A DNA stretch of 64,000 nucleotides from an actinobacterium LLX17. GTDB lineage: Bacteria; Actinomycetota; Actinomycetes; Propionibacteriales; Nocardioidaceae. The translations under genes and the position numbers were made by a program. The first letter of the stretch is position 1; every line of letters starts with the position of its first letter. This document shows, one piece after another, positions 1 to 8,337 of the stretch. Under the pieces are notes generated by a model that made no database searches, was not told the DNA's origin, and worked only from the letters and a program-made list of their open reading frames with translations. The DNA is taken from positions 62,001 through 126,000 of the forward strand of contig KI301992.1 of the NCBI GenBank assembly GCA_000471045.1. The letters run 5' to 3'.

Positions 1-1
1 C

Positions 2-373
2 GAGGCGGTCGCGCGGTTCGGCATCAAGGCCAACTCCGTCCACGAGACGGTGGGCGAGCTCAGCGGCGGCAATCAGCAGAAGATCGTCGTCGGCAAGTAC
101 GTGCTCGCCGGCCCCCAGCTGCTGATCCTCGACGAGCCGACCGTCGGCGTCGACGTCGGCGCCCGCGGCGAGATCTACGACATCATCCGGGACCTCGCCG
201 CAGCCGGGACGTCGATCCTGATGATCTCCAGCGACTTCGAGGAGCTCGCGATCTGTGACCGCGTGGTGGTCATGCGCGAAGGATCGATCGTCGCCACCGT
301 GCCCGCGGCCCGGGCCACGAAGGACCACCTCACCTCGCTCTGCTTCGGCACGACAGAACAGGAACCGTCATGA
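2..373 (+). CDS. Sugar-type (CUT2) ABC transporter ATP-binding protein, C-terminal part
   Basis: The gene enters from the left edge, so only its last 123 codons are visible. They contain the ABC signature SGGNQQK followed by the Walker B stretch LLILDEPTVGVDVGA and a switch-region SSDFEEL, the arrangement found in the second nucleotide-binding domain of RbsA/MglA-type proteins. This protein powers uptake of a sugar or another small polar solute at the inner face of the membrane. Its stop overlaps the start of the permease by 4 nt (ATGA), which implies translational coupling. The substrate cannot be told from this fragment. The neighbouring catabolic genes suggest it is the compound they degrade. 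Confidence 0.9.
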   Translation, partial: EAVARFGIKANSVHETVGELSGGNQQKIVVGKYVLAGPQLLILDEPTVGVDVGARGEIYDIIRDLAAAGTSILMISSDFEELAICDRVVVMREGSIVATVPAARATKDHLTSLCFGTTEQEPS

Positions 374-1374
374 GCACTGTCACTCTCGATCCGACGTCCG
401 TCGTCGCGACTCGACCCGCGAGCGCACGCATCTGGAAGTGGTTCGGCCGCTACGGCGCGCTGCTCGTGCTCGGCGTCCTCGTCGTGGGGACGAGCCTGCT
501 CGAGCCGACGACGTTCGCCACGTACGACAACTTCATCAACATCCTGAACCAGAGCGCCCTCTCCGCGATCATCGCGATGGGCCTGACGTTCGCCCTGGTC
601 ACCGGCGAGTTCGACCTCAGCATCGGCAACGTCGCGAGCCTGTCGGGGGTGGTCTGTCTCAGCACGATGGTCAACCAGGACATCGGCATCGTCGCGGCCC
701 TCGTTCTCGCGGTCGCCATCGGTGCTCTCGTGGGTCTGGTCAACGGACTCGTCGTGACGCTCCTGAACGTCAACGCCTTGGTGGCGACGCTCGGCATCGG
801 CACGGTGGCCGTGGGTGTCAACTACGCCGTGGCGGGCGGCACACCGATCGGACTGCCGGACCCGGGCGGCTTCATCCAGCTCACGCTGGGCCGCTTCCTC
901 GGCATTCCGTACCCCGTCTTCATGATGTTCGGCCTCGCGGCGATCCTGTGGTTCATCCTGAACCGGACGGTGCTCGGCCAGTCAATGCAGGCCGTGGGCG
1001 GCAATCCGGTCGCCGCGCAGCTGTCGGGCATCCGGGTCGACCGGGTGCGGGTCTTCGCGTTCGTGATCTGCGGCATCTGCGCCGCTCTGACCGGCATCCT
1101 GCTGGCGTCGCGCACCGGCAGCGCCGCGGTCTCCGGCGGCGACTCCTACCTGCTGGCAGCCTTCGCCGCGGCGTTCTTCGGCTCGGCGGTCCTGCGGGAC
1201 GGCGAGTTCCACGTGCTGGGCACGCTCGTCGGTGTCATCACGGTCTCGGTCGGCTTCAACGCCATCGCGCTGATCGGTCTGGAGACGTACTGGCAGTACC
1301 TGTTCCAGGGCCTGCTCCTGATCCTGGGGGTCGGCGTCGGTTCGCTGGCGCGGCGTCGAGCGGCGGCGGCCTGA
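370..1374 (+). CDS. ABC transporter permease (RbsC-like)
   Basis: This is a 334-residue hydrophobic protein of the BPD_transp_2 family, the permease of ribose-type ABC importers. About eight to ten membrane segments run from residue 25 to 325. The stretch GLTFALVTGEFDLSIGNVASLSG matches the conserved permease segment that usually reads DLSVG, and a VGGNP motif lies mid-protein as in other RbsC-like proteins. It overlaps the upstream ATPase by 4 nt and is the last transporter gene here, so the periplasmic binding protein is presumably left of the window. The next gene starts 41 nt later behind its own operator and promoter. Confidence 0.92.
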   Translation: MSTVTLDPTSVVATRPASARIWKWFGRYGALLVLGVLVVGTSLLEPTTFATYDNFINILNQSALSAIIAMGLTFALVTGEFDLSIGNVASLSGVVCLSTMVNQDIGIVAALVLAVAIGALVGLVNGLVVTLLNVNALVATLGIGTVAVGVNYAVAGGTPIGLPDPGGFIQLTLGRFLGIPYPVFMMFGLAAILWFILNRTVLGQSMQAVGGNPVAAQLSGIRVDRVRVFAFVICGICAALTGILLASRTGSAAVSGGDSYLLAAFAAAFFGSAVLRDGEFHVLGTLVGVITVSVGFNAIALIGLETYWQYLFQGLLLILGVGVGSLARRRAAAA

Positions 1375-1383
1375 TGAATATGA

Positions 1384-1403
1384 ACTTGAACTCGGATTCA
1401 GGT
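1384..1403. promoter_or_regulatory. Operator site A of the catabolic regulon
   Basis: The 20-mer ACTTGAACTCGGATTCAGGT is an imperfect palindrome (14 of 20 positions symmetric). It abuts the box TAGGGT at 1403-1408, which is followed by 6 nt and then the ATG at 1415. A repressor bound here would cover the promoter of the enoyl-CoA hydratase operon. Related sites are at 6635-6654, 8866-8885 and 10560-10579. Binding by the TetR protein at 6665 is inferred. Confidence 0.7.
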
Positions 1404-1414
1404 AGGGTGTCGGC

Positions 1415-2215
1415 ATGACGACCTCCTCCGAACCGCTCGTGCTGACCGAGCGCCGCGGCGCAGTGCTCGTGCTGACCCTCAACCGGCCGGACCGCCTGAA
1501 CGCGTGGACCGACGCGCTGGAGGACGAGTACTTCGCGGCCCTCGAGGCCGGCGACCGGGACCCCGACGTCCGGGCCATCGTGGTGACCGGTGCGGGCCGC
1601 GGGTTCTGCGCGGGCGCCGACATGGACGACCTTTCCGGCGCCCAGGACGCGACCGACACCGAGATCGACCGGCCGCGGCCCCGTCACCTGCCCCTCACGA
1701 TCCGCACGCCGCTCGTGGCCGCCGTCAACGGTGCGGCGGCTGGGCTCGGGCTGGTCGAGGCGCTCTACTGCGACGTGCGGTTCGCGTCGCCGCAGGCACT
1801 GTTCCTCACCAGCTTCGTGCGTCGTGGCCTGATCGCCGAGTACGGAGTGTCGTGGCTGCTGCCGCGCATCGTGGGGCACAGCCGGGCCCTCGACCTGCTC
1901 CTGTCCGGCCGGCGGGTCGATGGCGAGGAGGCGTACCGGATCGGTCTGGTCGACCACCTGGTTCCGGCCGACGAGCTGGTCGAGGCCGCCGTCGCCTACG
2001 CGCAGGACCTGGCCACGAGCTGCTCGCCATGGTCGATCGCCACGATCAAGGCGCAGGTCGCCCTCGACGCCGAGCGCAGCTTCGACGCCTCCGTGGACCA
2101 CGCCGACACGCTCATGCGTGCATCCTTCCGCGGCCCCGACATCGCCGAGGGCGTGGCCAGCTTCACCGAACGACGCCCACCTGTTTTCGCACCGCTATCC
2201 CACAAGGAGATCTGA
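1415..2215 (+). CDS. Enoyl-CoA hydratase/isomerase family protein
   Basis: This 266-residue crotonase-fold enzyme would hydrate or isomerise an unsaturated acyl-CoA. The oxyanion-hole segment GRGFCAGADM lies near residue 65, a second segment AAVNGAAAGLG near 105, and the LLPRIVG stretch typical of the family follows, with an acidic residue in AEYGV before it. The length is normal. It is the first gene of a tight operon with the acyl-CoA dehydrogenase (1-nt overlap), the SDR and the kinase. The start is supported by a TAGGGT box 6 nt upstream, which suggests a leaderless mRNA under operator A. The exact substrate is unknown. Confidence 0.9.
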   Translation: MTTSSEPLVLTERRGAVLVLTLNRPDRLNAWTDALEDEYFAALEAGDRDPDVRAIVVTGAGRGFCAGADMDDLSGAQDATDTEIDRPRPRHLPLTIRTPLVAAVNGAAAGLGLVEALYCDVRFASPQALFLTSFVRRGLIAEYGVSWLLPRIVGHSRALDLLLSGRRVDGEEAYRIGLVDHLVPADELVEAAVAYAQDLATSCSPWSIATIKAQVALDAERSFDASVDHADTLMRASFRGPDIAEGVASFTERRPPVFAPLSHKEI

Positions 2216-3450
2216 TGGAGTTCGCACCCAGCCCGAGGGCCCTCGAGTACCAGGAGAAGCTTCTGGACTTCATGGACCAGTACATCTACCCCGCCGAGTC
2301 GGTCTACGCCGCACAGATGATGGAGTCGGGGAACGCGAACTTCCACCCGCCCATCCTCGAGGAGCTCAAGACCGAGGCGAAGAAGCGCGGCCTCTGGAAC
2401 CTGTTCCACCCCCACGAGGACGAGGCCTGGGGCTCGCCCGGCCTGAGCAACCTGGACTACGCGCCGCTGGCCGAGATCATGGGCCGCAGCCCGTACATCG
2501 CGCCGGAGGCGATGAACTGCAACGCGCCCGACACCGGCAACATGGAGGTGCTGCAGCTCTTCGGCACCGACGAGCACAAGGAGAAGTGGCTCAAGCCGCT
2601 GCTCGCCGGCGAGATCAACTCGGCGTTCTGCATGACCGAGCCGGACGTGGCGTCGTCGGACGCGACCAACGTGCAGCTGCGGATGGACGCCGACGGTGGC
2701 GACTACGTGCTGAACGGCCGCAAGTGGTTCGCCTCGAACGCGCTGCACGCGAACTGCAAGGTGCTCATCGTCATGGGCAAGACCGACACCCAGGCCGCCA
2801 CGCACCGCCAGCAGTCGATGATGGTCGTGCCGATCGACACCCCCGGCGTCACCATCGTCCGTGGTCTGCCGGTCTTCGGCTACATGGACCGCGAGGGCCA
2901 CGCGGAGATCCTCTTCGAGGACGTGCGCGTCCCGAAGACCGCGCTGCTCGCCGGGGAGGGCGACGGCTTCATGATCAGCCAGGCCCGCCTGGGGCCCGGC
3001 CGCATCCACCACTGCATGCGCTCGGTCGGCATGGCCGAGCGGGCTCTCGACCTGATGATCGCTCGTGCGCAGAACCGCGTGACGTTCGGGGAGCCCGTCG
3101 CGAACCGGTCCAACATCCAGGACTGGATCGCCGAGTCCCGCATCGACATCGAGATGATCCGCCTGCTCACGTTCAAGGCGGCATGGCTCATGGACACCGT
3201 CGGCAACCAGAAGGCGCGCACCGAGATCGCCGCCATCAAGGTCGCCGCTCCGGCGGTCGCGCTGAAGGTGATCGACCGGGCCATCCAGGTGCATGGCGGC
3301 GGTGGCATCACCGACGACTTCCCGTTGGCCAGCTTCTATGCCCATCAGCGCACGCTGCGCCTCGCCGATGGTCCGGACGAGGTGCACAAGCGCACCATCG
3401 CCCAGGTCGAGATGCGTCGCATCGCGCCCGAGTGGAACAAGAAGAAGTGA
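2215..3450 (+). CDS. Acyl-CoA dehydrogenase, ACAD10/11 type
   Basis: This is a 411-residue flavoprotein. It carries FCMTEPDVASSDATN (near residue 140) and GPGRIHHCMR, which are hallmarks of the ACAD10/ACAD11/LvaC branch rather than ordinary straight-chain dehydrogenases, and it ends with the conserved HGGGGITDDFPLA and LADGPDEVH. In that branch the enzyme acts with an APH-type kinase on 4-hydroxyacyl-CoA: the kinase phosphorylates the 4-hydroxyl and the ACAD domain removes phosphate. The matching kinase is two genes downstream, at 4235. The start at 2215 overlaps the previous stop by 1 nt and has AAGGAG upstream. Earlier in-frame codons lie inside the hydratase gene. Confidence 0.93.
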   Translation: MEFAPSPRALEYQEKLLDFMDQYIYPAESVYAAQMMESGNANFHPPILEELKTEAKKRGLWNLFHPHEDEAWGSPGLSNLDYAPLAEIMGRSPYIAPEAMNCNAPDTGNMEVLQLFGTDEHKEKWLKPLLAGEINSAFCMTEPDVASSDATNVQLRMDADGGDYVLNGRKWFASNALHANCKVLIVMGKTDTQAATHRQQSMMVVPIDTPGVTIVRGLPVFGYMDREGHAEILFEDVRVPKTALLAGEGDGFMISQARLGPGRIHHCMRSVGMAERALDLMIARAQNRVTFGEPVANRSNIQDWIAESRIDIEMIRLLTFKAAWLMDTVGNQKARTEIAAIKVAAPAVALKVIDRAIQVHGGGGITDDFPLASFYAHQRTLRLADGPDEVHKRTIAQVEMRRIAPEWNKKK

Positions 3451-4232
3451 GCGACAGGCGTCTGGCCGGGCGCACCGCGATCGTCACCGGGGCCTCGCGG
3501 GGCATCGGTCTCGCGGCCGCGGTGTCCCTGCACGACGCCGGGGCCAACGTGGTCCTCACGTCCCGCACCGAGGAGGCGGCCGTCGCGGCCGCCGCCTCGG
3601 TGGGGGAGCGGGCGCTCGGCGTCCGCGCCCATGCCACTGACGACGCCGCGGCCGCCGAGTGCGTCGAGCGGACGCTCGAGCGCTTCGGCACCATCGACGT
3701 GCTGGTCAACAATGCCGGGACGAACCCGGCGTACGGCCCGATCCTCGCGCAGGACCACAGCCGGTTCGCGAAGACGATGGACGTCAACCTCTGGGCCCCG
3801 ATCCTGTGGTCGCGGCTGGTGGTCGACGCCTGGATGGGTGAGCACGGCGGCACGATCGTCAACACCGCGTCGCTCGGAGGCTTCGTCGTGGCCCCGGACC
3901 TCGGCATCTACCACGTGTCGAAGGCGGCGCTGATCCACCTGACCAAGCAGCTCGCGATCGAGCTCGGCCCCGGGGTCCGCGTCAACGCGGTCGCCCCTGG
4001 CGTCGTGCGGACGCGCCTCGCCGAGGCGCTCTGGAGCGAGCACGAGGACGCCGTGGCGGCCCGGACCCCGCTGGCGCGCATCGGCGAGCCCCAGGACGTC
4101 GGGTCGCTCATCACGTTCCTGGCCTCGACGGACTCCTCGTGGATCACGGGCGAGACGATCGTGATCGACGGTGGCCAGATGATCGGCGCGACGGCCGCGG
4201 CCGACGCAGCCGGCCGGGTCGCGGCGGGCTGA
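3447..4232 (+). CDS. SDR family oxidoreductase
   Basis: This 261-residue classical short-chain dehydrogenase has the NAD(P)-binding TGASRGIG near residue 12, NNAG near 88, a catalytic Ser in NTASLGG, and YHVSK supplying the Tyr/Lys pair. It closes with a C-terminal ITGETIVIDGGQ. The start is a GTG overlapping the stop of the acyl-CoA dehydrogenase by 4 nt, so the two are probably translated together. By context it oxidises or reduces a hydroxy/oxo acyl intermediate. SDRs also accompany LvaA/LvaC-type enzymes in levulinate clusters. The exact substrate is not inferable. Confidence 0.92.
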   Translation: MSDRRLAGRTAIVTGASRGIGLAAAVSLHDAGANVVLTSRTEEAAVAAAASVGERALGVRAHATDDAAAAECVERTLERFGTIDVLVNNAGTNPAYGPILAQDHSRFAKTMDVNLWAPILWSRLVVDAWMGEHGGTIVNTASLGGFVVAPDLGIYHVSKAALIHLTKQLAIELGPGVRVNAVAPGVVRTRLAEALWSEHEDAVAARTPLARIGEPQDVGSLITFLASTDSSWITGETIVIDGGQMIGATAAADAAGRVAAG

Positions 4233-4234
4233 CG

Positions 4235-5302
4235 ATGAGCCCGACGAGAGCCTCCAAGGACGAGGCGACCCTGGACGCGGTCGCGATGGACCTGGTCGTC
4301 CTTGCGGAGCTGCTGCGGTCTGACGGGGTGCAGGTCACCGGTCCGCTGACGGCGCTCCGGGTGGGGCGGGGACAGTCCAACCTGACGTACCTGGTGAGCG
4401 ACGCCGAGCAGCGCCGCTGGATCGTCCGTCGCCCGCCGCGCGGGCACCTGCTCGACTCGGCGCACGACGTGCAGCGCGAGTACCGCATCCTGTCGGCCCT
4501 CGCCGGCACCCAGGTGCCGGTGCCGACCGTGGTGGGGGAGCACGTCGACCCGCGTCTCGCCGAGACGCCCGTGGTGGTGATGGAGCACGTCGACGGTCTG
4601 GTGATCGACCGGCCCGACGTGGCCGAGGCGACGGATCCGGACCTCCGCAGGGCGGTGGGGCGGTCCCTCGCGCGCACGCTGGCGGCGGTGCACGAGGTGG
4701 ACCTGGCCGAGATCGGCCTGCTCGACCTGGCGAGCCACGCCCCGTACGCCGCGCGCCAGCTCAAGCGCTGGTCCCGCCAGTGGGAGGCCAGCCGCACGCG
4801 CGACGTCCCGGACCTGGACCGGCTGACCGAGCTCCTCCGGCGAACGATGCCGCCGCAGCAGGAGCTGACCCTGGTCCACGGTGACTTCCACGTGCGCAAC
4901 GTCATCGTCGACCCCTCGACCGGCGGAGTCCGCGCGGTCCTGGATTGGGAGCTCAGCACGCTCGGTGATCCACTCGCCGACATCGGCAGCCTCCTCGCGT
5001 ACTGGCCCGAAGCGGGGGACCCGCCCTCCGGCCTGTTCGCGGCGTCGACGCTGCCCGGCTTCATCGACCGCCGAGAGCTGGCTGACACGTACCTGGCGGC
5101 ATCGGGCCGGGACGGCGCAGATCTCGACTACTGGCACGTGCTCGGCCTGTGGAAGATCGCCGTCATCTCCGAGGGCGTCCTGCGACGTGCCCTCGATGAC
5201 CCGCGCAACGCCGCCGACGGCGGACCGCCCACCCCAGACCTGATCGACAGCCTCGTCGACCGCGCGTGGCGCGTCGCCCGCGAGGCGCACCTCGACCGTT
5301 GA
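4235..5302 (+). CDS. APH-fold phosphotransferase, ACAD10/11-type 4-hydroxyacyl-CoA kinase
   Basis: This 355-residue kinase-fold protein resembles the N-terminal half of human ACAD10/11 and bacterial LvaA. It shows GRGQSNLTYLV near residue 45, RRPPRGHLLDSAH, the catalytic-loop motif LVHGDFHVRNVI near 210, and VLDWELSTLGDPLADI, which supplies the metal-binding Asp. Family knowledge says such enzymes phosphorylate the 4-hydroxyl of 4-hydroxyacyl-CoAs. They are not antibiotic-resistance enzymes despite the aminoglycoside-phosphotransferase fold. It begins 2 nt after the SDR stop. Kinase and dehydrogenase are one fused protein in animals and separate genes here, in one operon. Confidence 0.9.
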   Translation: MSPTRASKDEATLDAVAMDLVVLAELLRSDGVQVTGPLTALRVGRGQSNLTYLVSDAEQRRWIVRRPPRGHLLDSAHDVQREYRILSALAGTQVPVPTVVGEHVDPRLAETPVVVMEHVDGLVIDRPDVAEATDPDLRRAVGRSLARTLAAVHEVDLAEIGLLDLASHAPYAARQLKRWSRQWEASRTRDVPDLDRLTELLRRTMPPQQELTLVHGDFHVRNVIVDPSTGGVRAVLDWELSTLGDPLADIGSLLAYWPEAGDPPSGLFAASTLPGFIDRRELADTYLAASGRDGADLDYWHVLGLWKIAVISEGVLRRALDDPRNAADGGPPTPDLIDSLVDRAWRVAREAHLDR

Positions 5303-5330
5303 GCACCCGACCCGACTGAAGGAGAGCAAC

Positions 5331-6287
5331 ATGACCGAGACCCCGTACGTGGGCGACTTCCTGGAGAACTCGCCGAAGAACTGGGGCAAGTGGGGGCCGG
5401 ACGACGAGGTCGGCTCCCTCAACTACCTGACCGGCGCCGAGGTGCTGCGCGGTGTCGCCAGCGTGCGGTCCGGCGAGGTGTTCACGCTCCAGGTCCGGAT
5501 GGGCAACCCCGGCGGAGACCCCGTCTGGCCCGGACGCGAGAGCATCCAGCGGCGCAACGTCATGGACGAGTCGTACTTCGCCCGGGGCGAGGGCGACGAG
5601 ACACCAGGTGGCGCGCACTACGCCGACGACGTCGCGACGATCTTCCTGCAGGCGTCCACGCAGTACGACGCCCTCGGCCACGTCTGGTACGGCGGACAGA
5701 TCTGGAACGGGTACGACGCCGGCACCACGGCGGACGACATGACCAAGGCCTCCGTGCTCCCGATCGCCGAACGTGGCGTCGTCGGACGCGGGGTGCTGCT
5801 CGATGTCGCGCGCCACCGCGGCAAGGACGTGCTCGGCAAGGGCGAGACGTTCACGCACGAGGACCTGCTCGAGGTGGCTGCGGCCCAGGGCGTGACGATC
5901 GAGAAGCACGACATCCTCATCATTCGCACCGGTTTCATCGGGTCCTACTACGAGACCACGCCCGAGGCGTTCTATGACGGCTTCCTCGAGCCGGGGCTGA
6001 CGTACAGCCCCGAGCTCGTGCAGTGGTTCCAGGACATGGAGATCCCCAACCTGGTGACCGACACGATCGCCAACGAGGTGACCTTCGAGCCCGGCACGGG
6101 AGTGACGTTGCCGCTGCACAGCGCGTTGATGCGCAACCTCGGCGTCGCGTTCACCGAGATCGCCTGGCTCGAGGACCTCGCCGCCGCCTGTGCGGCCGAC
6201 GACCGCTGGACCTTCCTCTACACCGCCGCTCCGCTCAAGGTCGTCGGTGGGACGGGTGCCCCGGTCAACCCGGTGGTCGTCCGGTGA
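5331..6287 (+). CDS. Cyclase family protein (putative metal-dependent hydrolase)
   Basis: This 318-residue protein of the cyclase/kynurenine-formamidase superfamily (PF04199) would hydrolyse an amide, lactone or similar ring bond using bound metal. The usual metal motif HxGTHxDxxxH appears as STQYDALGHVWY near residue 103: the second His position is Gln, while the Asp and last His remain. This is a recognised branch with TQWDALxH-like motifs. The start is preceded by AAGGAG with good spacing, 28 nt after the kinase stop. The substrate is unknown. A ring-opening role would fit the cluster. Confidence 0.82.
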   Translation: MTETPYVGDFLENSPKNWGKWGPDDEVGSLNYLTGAEVLRGVASVRSGEVFTLQVRMGNPGGDPVWPGRESIQRRNVMDESYFARGEGDETPGGAHYADDVATIFLQASTQYDALGHVWYGGQIWNGYDAGTTADDMTKASVLPIAERGVVGRGVLLDVARHRGKDVLGKGETFTHEDLLEVAAAQGVTIEKHDILIIRTGFIGSYYETTPEAFYDGFLEPGLTYSPELVQWFQDMEIPNLVTDTIANEVTFEPGTGVTLPLHSALMRNLGVAFTEIAWLEDLAAACAADDRWTFLYTAAPLKVVGGTGAPVNPVVVR

Positions 6288-6598
6288 GCGGGCCGCTGGA
6301 GGTGGTGGCCACGATCCACGTGCAGCCGGGCCGCGTCGACGAGGTGGTCGCGATCCTCGCCGGCCAGCTCGAGACCACCCGCGCCGAGGAGGGGTGTCTG
6401 CGGTACGACCTCCACCGGGTCCGCCGGGACCCCGAGACCCTGGTGATGCTCGAGCTGTGGGCCTCGAAGGAGGCTCTGCGCGCCCACGGCGAGACCGCGC
6501 ACTTCGTCGAGGCGTCGCGCCGGCTGTCAGGTCTCCTGGCGTCCGCCCCGGCCGTCCGGGTCCTCGATCCGGTCGTGGTCGAGGCAACCTCGCCATGA
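6284..6598 (+). CDS. Antibiotic biosynthesis monooxygenase (ABM) domain protein
   Basis: This 104-residue single-domain ferredoxin-like protein has the ABM pattern: VVATIHVQPGRVDEVVAIL at the start, an EEGCLRYDLHR segment, then MLELWASKEALRAH. Members can be cofactor-free quinol monooxygenases or merely dimeric accessory proteins, so the activity is uncertain. The GTG start overlaps the cyclase stop by 4 nt, which places it at the end of the same operon. An intergenic stretch of 66 nt then leads to the TetR gene and its operator. Confidence 0.82.
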   Translation: MSGPLEVVATIHVQPGRVDEVVAILAGQLETTRAEEGCLRYDLHRVRRDPETLVMLELWASKEALRAHGETAHFVEASRRLSGLLASAPAVRVLDPVVVEATSP

Positions 6599-6634
6599 TG
6601 TTCGCAGGCCGCAGCGGCGGGCCGCGGAGTTGCA

Positions 6635-6654
6635 ACCTGAATCACACGTCAGTA
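6635..6654. promoter_or_regulatory. Operator site B, TetR promoter
   Basis: ACCTGAATCACACGTCAGTA lies just upstream of the TetR gene and overlaps the candidate -10 TACAAA (6653-6658), which is 6 nt before the ATG. The left half ACCTGAATC is identical to site D, and 15 of 20 positions match overall, but the right half is degenerate. Autoregulation of the TetR gene is inferred. Confidence 0.5.
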
Positions 6655-6664
6655 CAAAGAACCC

Positions 6665-7333
6665 ATGACTCAGCGTGCCAGTGACGAGCCGGCGGAGCCG
6701 CCTCCCGTCACCGACGCCGCGGTCGTCAAGGACCCGCCGGTCACTCCGCGCGGTGTGCGCACTCGTGCTGCGCTGGTGGTCGCTGCCCGAAGCGTGTTCG
6801 AGCGCGACGGCTTCCTCGGCTCGCGACTGACCGACATCACCGCCGAGGCCCGCTGCTCGACGGGCACGTTCTACACGTACTTCACGAGCAAGGAAGAGAT
6901 CTTCATGGCGGTGCTCGACGCCGCCAAGGACGACATGCTCCACCCGGGCATGCCGCACGTCGACGAGACCGACGATCCGGTCGCGGTCATCGAGGCGAGC
7001 AACCGTGCCTACTTCGAGGCCTATCAGCGCAACGCCAAGCTGATGATGCTGCAGGAACAGGTCGCCACGATCGACCCGGAGTTCCGTCATCTGCGCCTGA
7101 ACCGGAGCCGGACGTTCGCCGCGCGCAACGCCAAGGGCATCGAGCGGATGCAGGAGCGCGGCCTGGTCGATCCCGAGCTCGACCCGCTGATGACCTCCCG
7201 CGCGCTCTCGGGCATGGTCAGCCGGCTCGCGTACTCGAGCTTCGCCCTGGGAGAGCATTTCTCGGTCGACGAGCTCGTCGCCACGAGCACGAGGTTGTGG
7301 GCGAACGCGCTGGGTCTGGGCGTCAGGCGCTGA
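6665..7333 (+). CDS. TetR family transcriptional regulator
   Basis: This is a 222-residue TetR-type repressor. After about 30 disordered residues, the helix-turn-helix runs from roughly residue 33 to 80, with the characteristic GTFYTYFTSKEEIFMAVLDA at its end. The C-terminal ligand domain has no recognisable motif. It sits in the middle of the catabolic cluster, and an operator-like sequence that also precedes three other transcription units lies directly upstream. It is therefore the best candidate for the local repressor, with an acyl-CoA or hydroxy acid as a plausible inducer. Its 3' end overlaps the convergent oxidoreductase gene by 11 nt. Confidence 0.92.
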   Translation: MTQRASDEPAEPPPVTDAAVVKDPPVTPRGVRTRAALVVAARSVFERDGFLGSRLTDITAEARCSTGTFYTYFTSKEEIFMAVLDAAKDDMLHPGMPHVDETDDPVAVIEASNRAYFEAYQRNAKLMMLQEQVATIDPEFRHLRLNRSRTFAARNAKGIERMQERGLVDPELDPLMTSRALSGMVSRLAYSSFALGEHFSVDELVATSTRLWANALGLGVRR

Positions 7334-8333
7334 GCTCGAGCACGAGCTTGCCGGTGTTGCCGCCGGAGAACAGCATCAGGAGCGTGTCGCCGAATGCGTC
7401 GACACCGCCGCTCACGACGTGCTCGCGCGCCGTGAGGGTGCCGGCTCGCAGCATCGCGCTGATGCCCTCGACGGCCTCGGTGTAGCGGTCCTCGTAGTCG
7501 AAGACCAAGAAGCCGGCCATGGAGGCTCGGTTGACGAGCAGCGACATGTAGTGCGCCGGGCCCGGTGCCGGTTCCGTGGCGTTGTAGGTGGAGATGGCGC
7601 CACAGATCGCGATGCGGGCGCCACGACGCAGGACGCGCAGGGCCGCATCGAGCGTCTCGCCGCCGACGTTGTCGAAGTACACGTCAACGCCCTCCGGTGC
7701 GACGGCGCGCACGGCCCGGTGCAGGGAGCCCTCCCGATAGTCGATCGCGGCGTCGAACCCGAGCTCCTCGGTGAGCCACCGGGTCTTCTCCGGTCCGCCG
7801 GCGATGCCGATCACGCGGCAGCCGTGGGCCTTCGCGAGCTGGCCGACGACGCTGCCGACCGCGCCGGCGGCGCCCGAGACGAGCACGGTGTCGCCGGGCC
7901 GCGCCCGTGCGACGTCGAAGAGGCCGAACCAGGCGGTCATCCCCGGCATGCCCAGTGCGCCCAACCAGGTCGTCGCGGGCGCGACGGCGAGGTCGACGAC
8001 CGTCAGCTGGTCACCGGGGAGGACGGCGTGGTCAGCCGCCCCGAGCGTGCCGGTGACGGTGTCGCCCACGGTGATGCCGTCGTGACGGGACTCGAGCACG
8101 GTGCCCACGCCGAAGGCGCGCATGACCTCGCCGACCCCGACCGGCGGCACGTACGAGCGCACGTCGTTGAGCCATCCGCGCATGGCGGGGTCGAGGGACA
8201 GGTGGGTGGTCCGGACCAGCACTTGGCCTTCGGCTGGAGGTGCCAGCTCGGTCTCCCGGACGGACCAGGTCGAGTCGTCGGGCAGGCCGGTGGGCCGGGC
8301 CACGAGGTGCACGCGACGCGCGGTGGTGGTCAC
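7323..8333 (-). CDS. NADP-dependent oxidoreductase (LTB4 12-hydroxydehydrogenase/CurA-like)
   Basis: This 336-residue zinc-independent medium-chain reductase has the dinucleotide motif SGAAGAVGSVVGQLAK near residue 160 and VYFDNVGGETLDAAL near 230. Both are typical of the leukotriene-B4-dehydrogenase/CurA branch, which reduces alpha,beta-unsaturated ketones with NADPH. The GTG start at 8333 follows the MaoC stop by 4 nt, so it is the second gene of a two-gene minus-strand operon. An upstream in-frame start would lie inside the MaoC gene. By context it could reduce an enone or enoyl intermediate. Confidence 0.9.
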   Translation of the reverse strand: MTTTARRVHLVARPTGLPDDSTWSVRETELAPPAEGQVLVRTTHLSLDPAMRGWLNDVRSYVPPVGVGEVMRAFGVGTVLESRHDGITVGDTVTGTLGAADHAVLPGDQLTVVDLAVAPATTWLGALGMPGMTAWFGLFDVARARPGDTVLVSGAAGAVGSVVGQLAKAHGCRVIGIAGGPEKTRWLTEELGFDAAIDYREGSLHRAVRAVAPEGVDVYFDNVGGETLDAALRVLRRGARIAICGAISTYNATEPAPGPAHYMSLLVNRASMAGFLVFDYEDRYTEAVEGISAMLRAGTLTAREHVVSGGVDAFGDTLLMLFSGGNTGKLVLELSA

Positions 8334-8337
8334 CGTG

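Noticed and set aside
4235..5302. Aminoglycoside resistance kinase
   Set aside because: The fold matches APH, but the specific motifs and the adjacent ACAD10/11-type dehydrogenase indicate a hydroxyacyl-CoA kinase.
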